NCBI GenBank assembly: GCA_963739985.1
Contig: CAVUCE010000006.1
Span: 1 to 64,000 of the forward strand
DNA from: CAVUCE01 sp963739985
GTDB taxonomy: Bacteria; Bacteroidota; Ignavibacteria; Ignavibacteriales; Ignavibacteriaceae
DNA: 64,000 bases
Reading direction: 5' to 3'
Numbering within the stretch: the stretch's first letter is position 1; each line of letters starts with the position of its first letter. Both the position numbers and the translations under genes were made by a program. The notes beneath the pieces are model-generated. The model saw only the letters and a list, made by a program, of their open reading frames with translations, was not told where the DNA came from and did no database searches. Below, piece after piece: positions 30,331 to 39,746 of this stretch.

Positions 30331-31923
30331 ATGCTAAACTTATCTAAAATTCTTTTTGTCGTTGCCGGCATAGTTTGCCTTGCTACTTTTAATACATATT
30401 CTCAGATTTCTCCGGGAGACCTAACTTTAGCACACGCTAAATTTGAAGGCATAAGTAATTGTACTAAATGTCATGAATTAGGCAAAAAGTTAACAAACCA
30501 AAAATGTCTCAACTGCCACACTGAGATTAAAAATTTAATCGACAAAAATTTGGGTTTTCACTCTAGCAGTGATGTTAAAGGTAATGTTTGCTGGAAATGT
30601 CACAGCGAACATAATGGAAGAAAATTCCGAATTGTGAATTTCGATCCCGATAAATTTGACCATTCCAAAACTACTTTCCAACTAACCGGGAAACACGCAG
30701 AAATTAAATGCAAAGATTGTCATAAAAATAAATTCATCAGTAATCCAAAATTAAGAAGAAAAAATACTTTTATAGGTTTATCTACAAATTGCGTTTCTTG
30801 TCATGAAGACGTGCATCAAAAAACACTTGGAAATGATTGCGCCAGTTGTCATACAACAGTACAATTTAAGAAAGCAGAAAAATTTGATCATAGCAAAACC
30901 AAATTTGTTTTAACAGGCGCTCATGAAACTGTTGATTGTATTAAATGCCACGTAAAAGGAAAGAAGAACGGTAAAGATTTTCAGAATTTCAAGGTTGTTC
31001 AATTTGCTAATTGCACACCATGTCATCAGGATATTCACAAGGGTAAATTCGGAGCTGATTGTAAAAGTTGTCATGTTACTTCATCATTTAAAACAATAAA
31101 GAGAGGATCATTTGATCATGACAAAACAAAGTTCCCCCTACTCGGAAAACATAAGACAGTTTCTTGCAATAAATGTCACAAACAGGGAATAACAAAAAAA
31201 ATAAAATTTCAAAAATGTATTGATTGTCATGAAGATTACCATAAAGGACAGTTTACCAACAACAATGTTATTACTGATTGCTCAAGTTGTCATAATGTTC
31301 AAGGATTTTCACCTTCAACTTTTACTCTGGAATTACACAATAAATCAGTGTTTAAATTAACAGGAGCGCATTTGGCAGTGCCCTGTAAAAGTTGTCATCT
31401 AAAAGGTAAAGATTTATTGTTTACAACTTTATCCGGAAAGTGTATTGATTGTCATAAAAATGTTCACGGAAATGAAATTAAAACTGAGTTTATGGCTGAC
31501 GATAATTGTCAATCATGTCATTCAACGGAAGATTGGGAGACTATAAAGTTTGATCATGATAAAACAAAATTTGCTTTACTTGGAAAACATAAATCAGTTA
31601 CCTGCGGTAAATGCCACATGGAAAAAGATGCAAATAAAATAGTATTCAAATTCGCTTCATTAAATTCTGATTGTCAAACTTGTCATAAAGATGTTCACTT
31701 CGGTCAGTTTGATAAAAATGGAAAAACAGATTGTTCACAATGTCATAATTCGGAAAATTGGAACCCGGTAAAATTTGATCACGAGAAAACGCAATTTTCA
31801 TTAAAAGGTGCTCATCAAAATTTAGCTTGTTCAAAATGTCATTCTCAAGTTATTGAGGGATCGAATAGATTTATACAATTTAAATTGAAAGACTTTAAAT
31901 GCGCATCGTGTCATTCCTCTTAG
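30331..31923 (+). CDS. Secreted 20-heme c-type cytochrome
   Basis: A 530-residue protein with a signal peptide (residues 1-25, ending TYSQ) and 20 CxxCH heme-binding motifs by my count, the first near residue 44 and the last (CASCHSS) at the very C-terminus. The motifs are spaced by a repeated pattern, FDH-x-K-T-x-F-x-L-x-G-x-H then CxxCH, whose extra His residues could be second heme ligands. Family: cytochrome c3/c7-like multihemes. It should be periplasmic or outer-membrane bound, between the inner-membrane b-type protein and the 46-heme protein. The downstream gene starts inside its last codons. Confidence 0.93.
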   Translation: MLNLSKILFVVAGIVCLATFNTYSQISPGDLTLAHAKFEGISNCTKCHELGKKLTNQKCLNCHTEIKNLIDKNLGFHSSSDVKGNVCWKCHSEHNGRKFRIVNFDPDKFDHSKTTFQLTGKHAEIKCKDCHKNKFISNPKLRRKNTFIGLSTNCVSCHEDVHQKTLGNDCASCHTTVQFKKAEKFDHSKTKFVLTGAHETVDCIKCHVKGKKNGKDFQNFKVVQFANCTPCHQDIHKGKFGADCKSCHVTSSFKTIKRGSFDHDKTKFPLLGKHKTVSCNKCHKQGITKKIKFQKCIDCHEDYHKGQFTNNNVITDCSSCHNVQGFSPSTFTLELHNKSVFKLTGAHLAVPCKSCHLKGKDLLFTTLSGKCIDCHKNVHGNEIKTEFMADDNCQSCHSTEDWETIKFDHDKTKFALLGKHKSVTCGKCHMEKDANKIVFKFASLNSDCQTCHKDVHFGQFDKNGKTDCSQCHNSENWNPVKFDHEKTQFSLKGAHQNLACSKCHSQVIEGSNRFIQFKLKDFKCASCHSS

Positions 31924-34900
31924 TAGTATTTTTTGTTTCCGTACAAACTTTTGCACAATCTCCGCATAAGGAGAGCATTAAAGGTATGGATTGTTCATCA
32001 TGTCATGAGGCTACAACATGGAAGGTAATACCGGACAAAATTTCATTCAATCATGATAATACAGATTTTAAATTAATTGGTGGGCATAAAACCGTTGATT
32101 GCAAATCTTGTCATACAAGTTTGGTTTTTAGTCAAGCGAAAACCAGTTGTTTCCAATGTCATAAAGATATTCATCAAGGAACTGTCGGTTTGGATTGTGC
32201 AAGATGTCATACTCCCAAAACATGGATCGTTCAGAACATCAGCGAAGTTCATAGTATGAGTAGATTTCCACTAGTCGGTGCTCATCGTGCTTTAGATTGC
32301 GCTCAATGCCATGCTGGATATAGCAAGTTAGATTTTTCTCCTCAAGGTGTAACTTGTTTCGATTGCCACAAACAACAATATTATTCTACTACTGCACCAA
32401 ATCATGTTCAATCAGGATTTTCAACTAATTGCGAACAATGTCATAGTATTTCTTCTTTTGAATGGGCGTCAGCAAATTTTCAGCATGACTTTTTCCCTCT
32501 GGTTGGTGGACATAAATTAAATAGCTGTTTTAGCTGTCATACTCAAGGAAGTAATTTTAAGGGCTTATCAACCGATTGTTATTCTTGCCATAAAAAAGAT
32601 TATGATGCAACAACAGATCCAAATCATTTAAAGGCAGGGTTCTCTACTGATTGCTCAAGTTGTCACAATATAAATACATTTTTAAACGCAAAATTTGATC
32701 ACAATACAACTCAATTTCCATTAACCGGAAGACATGTTAATGTTTCTTGTAGTTCATGCCATACATCAGGTTACACAAATACTTCTACTGATTGTTATTC
32801 GTGCCATCAGAAAGATTATAATGGCGCAAAAGATCCGAATCATTTATCGCAGAATTTCCCACATGATTGTTCACAATGCCATAGTACAAGCGGTTGGGAC
32901 GGAGCTAAGTTTGATCATTCAACAACAAGTTTCCCGTTAACGGGCCAGCATGTAAGTGTAAGTTGTAATTCTTGTCATTCTAGCGGCTACAATAATACAT
33001 CAGCGGATTGTTATTCATGCCACCAGAAAGATTATAATGGTGCAAAAGATCCGAATCATTTATCGCAGAATTTCCCACATGATTGTTCACAATGCCATAG
33101 TACAAGCGGATGGGACGGAGCTAAGTTTGACCATTCAACAACAAGTTTCCCATTAACTGGCCAACATGTAAGTGTAAGTTGTAATTCTTGTCATTCAAGC
33201 GGTTACACAAATACTCCAACTGATTGTTATTCGTGCCATAAGAATGATTATAATAATACAAAAGATCCGAATCATTTATCGCAGAATTTCCCACATGATT
33301 GTTCACAATGCCACAGCACAAGTGGTTGGGACGGAGCTAAATTTGATCATGCTACAACCGGATTTCCGCTAACCGGGCAACACGCGGTAGCAACTTGTAC
33401 TGCATGTCATTCCACAGGCTATACAAATACATCACCTGATTGTTTCTCTTGCCATGCCAATTCATTTAACGGAACCACTAATCCTAATCATGCTTCAATA
33501 GGAATTAGTCATGATTGCGTTCAATGTCATAATTCCACCGCATGGATTCCATCAAGCTTTAGCCATAATAATACAGCTTTTCCATTAACCGGTCAGCATG
33601 TTAGTACCGATTGCGCTTCTTGTCATAAAGGATCAACCACTAATGTCAGCACGGATTGCTATTCATGCCATCAAAATGATTATAACAATGCGAAAGATCC
33701 GAATCACTTGGCTCAGAACTTTCCTCATGATTGTTCACAGTGTCATTCAACAAATGGCTGGGATGGTGCTAGCTTTGATCACTCTACAACCGGTTTCCCT
33801 CTTACAGGACAGCATGTAAGTGTAAGTTGTAGTTCTTGCCATTCAAGTGGCTACAATAATACATCACCCGATTGTTACTCATGTCATCAAAATAATTATA
33901 ACAATGCGAAAGATCCTAATCATTTGGCGCAAAACTATCCTCATGATTGCTCTCAGTGCCATTCAACAAATGGCTGGGACGGAGCTAAGTTTGATCATGC
34001 TACAACCGGTTTTCCTCTTACCGGTCAGCATGTAAGTGTAAGTTGTAACTCATGTCATTCAAGTGGTTATACTAATACTCCGGCAGATTGTTATTCATGC
34101 CATCAAACTGATTATAACAATACAAAAGATCCGAATCACGCGGCCCAAAATTTTGCACATGATTGTTCACAATGTCATTCAACGAGTGGTTGGGACGGCG
34201 CAAGTTTTGATCATGCTACAACAGGCTTTGCCTTAACCGGTGGTCACGCGAGTGTTTCATGTCAATCATGTCATTCAACCGGATATACTAATACATCTAC
34301 TGATTGTTATTCTTGCCATGCCAGTTCATTTGCAAATACAACAAATCCAAATCATACAACAATTGGTATTAGCCACGATTGTAAACAATGTCATAATTCG
34401 AATGCATGGATTCCGTCTAGTTTTAATCATAGTAATACAGCTTTCCCATTAACCGGGCAACACATTAATACTGATTGCGCTTCATGTCATAAAGGTACAA
34501 CAACAAATGTAAATACTGATTGTTACTCCTGTCATCAAAATGATTATAATAACGCAAAGGACCCTGACCACATGGCTCAGAGTTTTCCCCATGACTGTTC
34601 ACAGTGTCATTCAACCAGTGGATGGGATGGAGCTGATTTTGATCATGCGACAACCGGATTCCCTTTAACGGGGGCTCATTCAACTACAACTTGCGCTAGT
34701 TGTCATCAATCGGGTTATGCCGGAACTTCAACACAATGTTATTCTTGTCATCAAAGTAATTTTACGAATGCATCAAATCCTAGTCATACCAAACTAGGTT
34801 TATCTACTGATTGTTCAACCTGTCATACTACTGATCCCGGATGGAATCCGGCACAATTTCCTAATCATGATACATATTTTCAATTCCAGGGGGCGCACGT

Positions 34901-35306
34901 TAACATAAAAAATAATTGCGCTTCGTGTCATAACGGAAATTATAATACAACACCAAATACATGTTATGGCTGCCATAAGAGTAATTATGATGGTACAACA
35001 AATCCTAATCATCAAGCAGCAGCTTTTCCAACTGACTGTGTATCATGCCATTCTCAAAGTGCATGGACGCCTGCAACTTTTGATCATGATAGCAAATACT
35101 TCCCGATTTATTCCGGCAATCATAGGGGGACATGGTCTACTTGTGCAACGTGCCATACTAGCTCAACAAATTTTACAGTTTTCACTTGTCTAACTTGTCA
35201 TGAGCATTCGCAATCACGCATGGATTCTAAACACAGTGGTAATAAAAATTACTCATATGTTAGCTCGGAATGCTATAGATGTCACCCCAACGGTAGGGGT
35301 GGTTAG
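31899..35306 (+). CDS. Secreted 46-heme c-type cytochrome with tandem 72-residue repeats
   Basis: A 1135-residue exported protein with a signal peptide (residues 1-19, ending TFAQ). I count 46 CxxCH motifs, one per about 25 residues. From residue 227 on, the protein is built of 72-residue units, each with three motifs in the pattern CYSCH..DPNH..PHDCSQCH..GWDGA.FDH..T.FPLTGQH..SC.SCH. Each unit also has His in PNH, FDH and GQH, enough for bis-His ligation of three hemes. No membrane helix, sorting tail or lipobox is seen. The start overlaps the upstream cytochrome gene by 25 bases. It probably acts as a long extracytoplasmic electron wire with the barrel protein encoded next; the acceptor is unknown. 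Confidence 0.94.
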   Translation: MRIVSFLLVVFFVSVQTFAQSPHKESIKGMDCSSCHEATTWKVIPDKISFNHDNTDFKLIGGHKTVDCKSCHTSLVFSQAKTSCFQCHKDIHQGTVGLDCARCHTPKTWIVQNISEVHSMSRFPLVGAHRALDCAQCHAGYSKLDFSPQGVTCFDCHKQQYYSTTAPNHVQSGFSTNCEQCHSISSFEWASANFQHDFFPLVGGHKLNSCFSCHTQGSNFKGLSTDCYSCHKKDYDATTDPNHLKAGFSTDCSSCHNINTFLNAKFDHNTTQFPLTGRHVNVSCSSCHTSGYTNTSTDCYSCHQKDYNGAKDPNHLSQNFPHDCSQCHSTSGWDGAKFDHSTTSFPLTGQHVSVSCNSCHSSGYNNTSADCYSCHQKDYNGAKDPNHLSQNFPHDCSQCHSTSGWDGAKFDHSTTSFPLTGQHVSVSCNSCHSSGYTNTPTDCYSCHKNDYNNTKDPNHLSQNFPHDCSQCHSTSGWDGAKFDHATTGFPLTGQHAVATCTACHSTGYTNTSPDCFSCHANSFNGTTNPNHASIGISHDCVQCHNSTAWIPSSFSHNNTAFPLTGQHVSTDCASCHKGSTTNVSTDCYSCHQNDYNNAKDPNHLAQNFPHDCSQCHSTNGWDGASFDHSTTGFPLTGQHVSVSCSSCHSSGYNNTSPDCYSCHQNNYNNAKDPNHLAQNYPHDCSQCHSTNGWDGAKFDHATTGFPLTGQHVSVSCNSCHSSGYTNTPADCYSCHQTDYNNTKDPNHAAQNFAHDCSQCHSTSGWDGASFDHATTGFALTGGHASVSCQSCHSTGYTNTSTDCYSCHASSFANTTNPNHTTIGISHDCKQCHNSNAWIPSSFNHSNTAFPLTGQHINTDCASCHKGTTTNVNTDCYSCHQNDYNNAKDPDHMAQSFPHDCSQCHSTSGWDGADFDHATTGFPLTGAHSTTTCASCHQSGYAGTSTQCYSCHQSNFTNASNPSHTKLGLSTDCSTCHTTDPGWNPAQFPNHDTYFQFQGAHVNIKNNCASCHNGNYNTTPNTCYGCHKSNYDGTTNPNHQAAAFPTDCVSCHSQSAWTPATFDHDSKYFPIYSGNHRGTWSTCATCHTSSTNFTVFTCLTCHEHSQSRMDSKHSGNKNYSYVSSECYRCHPNGRGG
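32577..34952 (+). repeat. Eleven phased 216-base tandem repeats inside the 46-heme gene
   Basis: The codons for the Cys that opens each C(Y/F)SCH motif fall at 32577, 32793, 33009, 33225, 33441, 33657, 33873, 34089, 34305, 34521 and 34737, exactly 216 bases apart ten times. Units 32793 and 33009 are nearly identical at DNA level. Units at 33441 and 34305 are of a different type (SHDC.QCHN..AWIPSSF), spaced 864 bases apart, so four units form a higher-order block. Recent duplication and exchange are likely. Confidence 0.93.
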
Positions 35307-35307
35307 T

Positions 35308-36978
35308 ATGAACTTAAGTAAAAAATTAACGATGAAAAAAAGATTTCATAAAAATGCAATGTTACATCTAATTCTCTCTATTGTACTTGTCTGTTCATTT
35401 AGTGTTTATGGCCAAGGTAAAAAGGTTGTAAAGAAGAGCGGCGAAGTAACATATATATCAGCGCAAAATGTTTATACCAAGTTTGAAAGTACGGAAGGAA
35501 TAATCGTTGGTGATACTTTATTCGCACAAAAAAACAGCAATTTACAACCCGCAATTATTGTTCAATATATTTCTTCAAAATCATGTGCGGGAAAACCAAT
35601 ATCCAATTCAAACTTAGAGCTAAAACAAAAAGTGTTTGCTTTTGTTTTAGATGGAGTTGAAAAAACGGAGGAAGTGAATGTTGTTCAAAAGGATTCGGTT
35701 AAGCTCGATTCACTTCTAATAAACTCATCTAAAAATATTGTAAAGGGAAATAAATCCGAAACTAAAGTACCTAAAGTTTATAAAGGTAGATTATCAGTTT
35801 ATTCTTATACTGATTTTACTAATATAAATAAAAGATATGATTATCAGCGATGGAGATACTCGTTCCAGTACAATAATGAAAATCTTTTCAATTCGGGTAT
35901 TGAATTTTCCAACTATATGACTTTTGCCTATAAAGCAAATGAATGGCAAAATTATGGAAAAGATTTAAGTCAGAGTCTAAGAGTTTATGATTTATCATTA
36001 AATATTCATACCTCAAAAAAATCTAATTTATGGGTTGGCCGCCATCTTAATAGATGGGTTTCGAGTTTGAATTCTATAGATGGGCTGCAATATGAGAATT
36101 CATTCGGAAACTTTACAGGCGGTTTAATAGTTGGCTCCAGACCTGATTTTGCCAACATGGGTTTTAATATTAAGCTTTTTGAGTATGGCGCTTTTTTAGC
36201 TCGCATTGATAGTATTGGTGAAGGAAGTATGGAAAATACGTTTGCGGCATTTCAACAAACAAATGATCTTAAAACTGATAGACGGTTTATATACTTCCAG
36301 CACAACAATAACATACTGAGTAATTTTAATTTATTTGTTTCATCAGAAATAGATTTATATAAAAGAGAAAAAGGTGTTAATAAAAACGATTTTTCCTTAA
36401 CTAGTTTGTATGTATCTACAAGATATTATCCTTCGAGAGTTATTTCATTCGGAGTTTCTTATGATGCCAGAAAAAATATAATCTATTATGAAACGTTCAA
36501 AAGTTTTATTGATAGTTTATATGAAAACGAAACCAGGCAAGGACTAAGATTTAGTACTTTTATTAGACCTGTTGATAGATTATTTATCGGCTTAAATGCT
36601 GGTTACAGATTTCAAAAGAGTGATATTAAACCTTCAAGAAATTTTGGCGGATATATAACTTACAGTCAGATTCCGTGGCTTCTAATCTCACCCAGAATTT
36701 CCTACACTAAACTATTAACCAGCTATACCGATGGATCAACATTCAGCGCTTCTTTGATGAAGAATTTCTGGCAAAGCTCAACATCAATTAATCTTCAGTA
36801 TCAACAGACTTATTATAAGTTCAATTACAACACCCAACCGATCAAACAGGATATAGTTTCTTTGGACTTTTCAACTTTGTTGTTTAACTCTCTCTTCATG
36901 AGTATGAGTTATGAAGCTACATTTGAAAATGAAAGAACTTATAATCGTGTTTTGGTAGGACTATCTGTAAGATATTAA
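35308..36978 (+). CDS. Predicted outer-membrane beta-barrel protein of the cytochrome locus
   Basis: A 556-residue protein. I place the start at 35308 (ATG after GGGGTGG, two bases after the 46-heme stop); the frame is open further upstream but that part overlaps the cytochrome. A signal peptide follows a basic start (LHLILSIVLVCSFSVYGQ). Residues about 40-120 form a small beta domain (EVTYISAQNVYTKFESTEGIIVGDTLF). Residues 150-556 alternate as amphipathic strands and end in Tyr (VLVGLSVRY), as outer-membrane barrels do. Placement after two multihemes suggests a porin like MtrB in porin-cytochrome conduits. No sequence relation to MtrB is visible, so this is a contextual inference. Confidence 0.7.
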   Translation: MNLSKKLTMKKRFHKNAMLHLILSIVLVCSFSVYGQGKKVVKKSGEVTYISAQNVYTKFESTEGIIVGDTLFAQKNSNLQPAIIVQYISSKSCAGKPISNSNLELKQKVFAFVLDGVEKTEEVNVVQKDSVKLDSLLINSSKNIVKGNKSETKVPKVYKGRLSVYSYTDFTNINKRYDYQRWRYSFQYNNENLFNSGIEFSNYMTFAYKANEWQNYGKDLSQSLRVYDLSLNIHTSKKSNLWVGRHLNRWVSSLNSIDGLQYENSFGNFTGGLIVGSRPDFANMGFNIKLFEYGAFLARIDSIGEGSMENTFAAFQQTNDLKTDRRFIYFQHNNNILSNFNLFVSSEIDLYKREKGVNKNDFSLTSLYVSTRYYPSRVISFGVSYDARKNIIYYETFKSFIDSLYENETRQGLRFSTFIRPVDRLFIGLNAGYRFQKSDIKPSRNFGGYITYSQIPWLLISPRISYTKLLTSYTDGSTFSASLMKNFWQSSTSINLQYQQTYYKFNYNTQPIKQDIVSLDFSTLLFNSLFMSMSYEATFENERTYNRVLVGLSVRY

Positions 36979-37274
36979 TATTGGACATTTAAAAATTTCC
37001 CTTCGAATGTATTGTGCAAATTATCTCCTATGTAGTTAAATCCTAACTATAATAAAGCTATCTATAGTTAAGCATACATATGATTAGAGACTTTTACAAT
37101 AAGACCAATGAGTTAATTTTAATAAATGTTCCTTCAAAAATCCGCTAATTTAGTTTTTAGCAAAAATACTTTTCAAAACCTTCCGGATAATTTAATTTAA
37201 TATAATCTTTTTTTAACGCCTTCTTATATAAGTAAATATTTTTTATCTTTACTAATTCAAATACGAGAACCCAA

Positions 37275-38321
37275 ATGATAGAATTAGTAGGCGCATTACA
37301 TATGCATTCCAATTTTTCGGATGGTTCCGGCACTGTGAAGGAAATAGCCGGTTTTGCTGATGAAATCGGATTGGATTTTATTGCTCTTACAGATCATAAT
37401 ACTTTAAGAGCTTTGAATGAAGGTTTTGAAGGCTGGTACGGCAATACTCTTTTGCTTGTAGGCTGCGAGATAAACGACAAAGAAAATAAAAATCATTACC
37501 TTGCTTTTGGAATAGATAAAGCATTCTCTACCAGAATTTCGGCTAAAGAATACGTTACTAAAGTTAAGAAAGCCGGCGGATTTGGTTTCCTGGCTCATCC
37601 TCATGAAAAACGAACACATATGAAAGAACATCCGCCATATCCGTGGACGGAATGGTCTTCCGAAGATTTTGACGGAATTGAGATTTGGAATCACATGTCC
37701 GAATGGATGGAAAATTTAACCGAGGAAAATAAATATCAAGCATTCTTACATCCTTTAAGATCAATTGAAGCTCCTCCGGAAGAGACATTAAAAGTTTGGG
37801 ATAAACTAAATCTTAAGCGAAAAGTTGTAGCGATGGGCGGAGTGGATGCACACGCTCATAAATATAATTTGTTAGGATTTCTTGAAGTCGAAATATTTCC
37901 TTATAAAGTTTTGTTCAAATCTATTAGAACTCATATTCTGGTTGATGATTTAATAACAAATGATATAAAAGAAAAAAATCTACTTAAAGTAAAAGAACAA
38001 GTTTATGATGCTCTTAAACAAGGCAGATCTTTTATTGCAAATGATTATCATGCTGATTCAAAAGGATTTAGATTTTATGCAGAGGCTGATAATAAATTTT
38101 ATAATATGGGAGACAGCATTTCCGCAAAGAAGATTAAATTTGTCGTAATGATTCCTGTTGAGAAAGCGGAAATTAAACTTATAAAAAACGGGAAAGTTAT
38201 ATCTTCGGTTGAAGACAATGGAGCCCACTTTTATGTTAATGAACCGGGAGCTTATAGAGTTGAAGTCTCTTATTTCAACAAGGCATGGATTTATTCCAAT
38301 CATATCAGAGTAATAGATTAG
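37275..38321 (+). CDS. PHP-domain metal-dependent hydrolase (CehA/McbA-like)
   Basis: A 348-residue cytoplasmic protein, no signal peptide. PHP metal-site motifs are complete: HMHSNFSDG (His9, His11), LTDHNTL, the GCEIND Glu, GFLAHPHEK, GIEIWNH and GGVDAHAH near residue 194. These bind two or three metal ions and hydrolyse phosphoester or related bonds. Residues 260-348 form a beta-sandwich-like tail. It is monocistronic; the 296-base upstream gap holds no other gene. The substrate is unknown. Confidence 0.85.
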   Translation: MIELVGALHMHSNFSDGSGTVKEIAGFADEIGLDFIALTDHNTLRALNEGFEGWYGNTLLLVGCEINDKENKNHYLAFGIDKAFSTRISAKEYVTKVKKAGGFGFLAHPHEKRTHMKEHPPYPWTEWSSEDFDGIEIWNHMSEWMENLTEENKYQAFLHPLRSIEAPPEETLKVWDKLNLKRKVVAMGGVDAHAHKYNLLGFLEVEIFPYKVLFKSIRTHILVDDLITNDIKEKNLLKVKEQVYDALKQGRSFIANDYHADSKGFRFYAEADNKFYNMGDSISAKKIKFVVMIPVEKAEIKLIKNGKVISSVEDNGAHFYVNEPGAYRVEVSYFNKAWIYSNHIRVID

Positions 38322-38372
38322 TCTATAATTTTATCTAAATAAATTTCTGATACTTATAACTCATTAAGAATT

Positions 38373-39395
38373 TCATTTCGAACCCAGAGAATTTCTGAGG
38401 AGAAAATTTCCATCATGCAAATCAAATTCCAGTTTATCTGCAGTGTATAACTTAGAAAAATTTTTATCAACCATTCTCACTACAATCTCAATCTTATTAT
38501 TAGTCTCAACTAATTCTAAAAAATGAAACATCCTTGTTTCTGAATTTTGATCAAATAAATCTTTGTATTTCTCGTCTTTTCCGGTTAAAAGAGTTTGTTG
38601 TATTCCACCGCCTCCGCCGATGACCAGAAAATCTTTATTTTGAATTCTAAAATGCTCATAAGTATGCGCATGTCCGCTTATAAATAATCGGCATTTTTTT
38701 GATTTATAAAATACAGGTAAATAATTTTCCTGGACAATATTATTCGGGGAAACAATTTTGCTGTTGGTGAATGGCGAGTGATGGCAACCAACTATTATGA
38801 AATCAACTGTTGAATCTGCATCTAATTTAAAAATTGTCTGTTTATACCATTCGAGATGTTTTTCGTTTTCTTCTTTATTAAACTGATCGAAATTAGAATT
38901 AAATAAAACAACCACAATATTATTTATCTTTTTATAATATCCTGAAATAGGAGCGTAAGGATAACGCTTTTCAAAATTCTTAATTCCGGCTTTTGCGAAA
39001 ATTATATATTCATGATTTCCGGGAATTGGATAAAACGGAATTCTCCGCTTCTCTAATTTTTCCACAAATTCATCAATTGTTTTCCAGTTGTCGTTATTAA
39101 AACCCCATTCTACAATATCACCTAAATGGGAAACAGCATCCGGAGAATAATTTAAAATACCTTCAAATAATAATTGGCGGGCTGATTGATTATGGTTATA
39201 CTTTAGAAAAAGTTTCTCGAAAAAATTTGGTTCTTGTGTATCGCTAATAAAACATATTTTTACCGAATCATTTGATTGAATTAAATCTTTGGCTTTGTTT
39301 ATTTGCGAATAAGAATCGAACCCAAACAAAAATAAAACCGCAAGAAAAAATATGATCGACTTAATAGGCGAAAATCTTAAAAAATTAAAATTCAT
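38373..39395 (-). CDS. Exported calcineurin-like metallophosphoesterase
   Basis: A 340-residue protein with a signal peptide (residues 10-30, ending DSYSQ). The five metallophosphoesterase motifs are seen: ISDTQE (the usual D-x-H reads D-x-Q), HLGDIVEWG, PGNHEY, VGCHHSPF and SGHAHTYEHF. The first-motif change from His to Gln may weaken one metal site. It probably acts on phosphoesters in the periplasm. It faces the PHP gene convergently with a gap of 51 bases. Confidence 0.85.
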   Translation of the reverse strand: MNFNFLRFSPIKSIIFFLAVLFLFGFDSYSQINKAKDLIQSNDSVKICFISDTQEPNFFEKLFLKYNHNQSARQLLFEGILNYSPDAVSHLGDIVEWGFNNDNWKTIDEFVEKLEKRRIPFYPIPGNHEYIIFAKAGIKNFEKRYPYAPISGYYKKINNIVVVLFNSNFDQFNKEENEKHLEWYKQTIFKLDADSTVDFIIVGCHHSPFTNSKIVSPNNIVQENYLPVFYKSKKCRLFISGHAHTYEHFRIQNKDFLVIGGGGGIQQTLLTGKDEKYKDLFDQNSETRMFHFLELVETNNKIEIVVRMVDKNFSKLYTADKLEFDLHDGNFLLRNSLGSK

Positions 39396-39746
39396 TTTTA
39401 GCTATAATTTATTTGACATAATCTTTTGAAACAATTGCAAATTTAATCGTTCAGGTTTCATTAACTCATGCAACCTAATCTGTAAATTAAAAATAAGTAT
39501 AATGTTTATTAAAGATCATGTTATTACCTTTTCAAAAAAATAACATTATGAATATTACAGAATTTCTTAAAAGTAACAATCTAAGAAAAATTCACCTGGC
39601 AATAATTTAAACTTGAGAAAGACACTTAAGATTTTTGTAGCATCAATATTCGGATTTCATTAATTAAGAATTTATTTGCAATTTGTTATTTGGTTTTTGA
39701 CTTTTATGATTCACGTGGTAAAACTCAAAATAATTCAAAAATTGCT
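39396..39746. other. Non-coding stretch between the phosphoesterase and tRNA-Arg
   Basis: An AT-rich 351-base gap. A TAAATTTG on the minus strand near 39438-39445 could be a -7 element for the phosphoesterase, but no matching upstream TTG is at the right distance. I see no gene. Confidence 0.45.

Noticed and set aside
32577..34952. CRISPR-like direct repeats
   Set aside because: The 216-base period is one open reading frame of heme-binding units with codon-phase conservation; there are no short spacers.
35200..35307. Extended N-terminus of the barrel protein
   Set aside because: This part overlaps the cytochrome gene in another frame and would bury the signal peptide; the ATG at 35308 has its own GGGGTGG.
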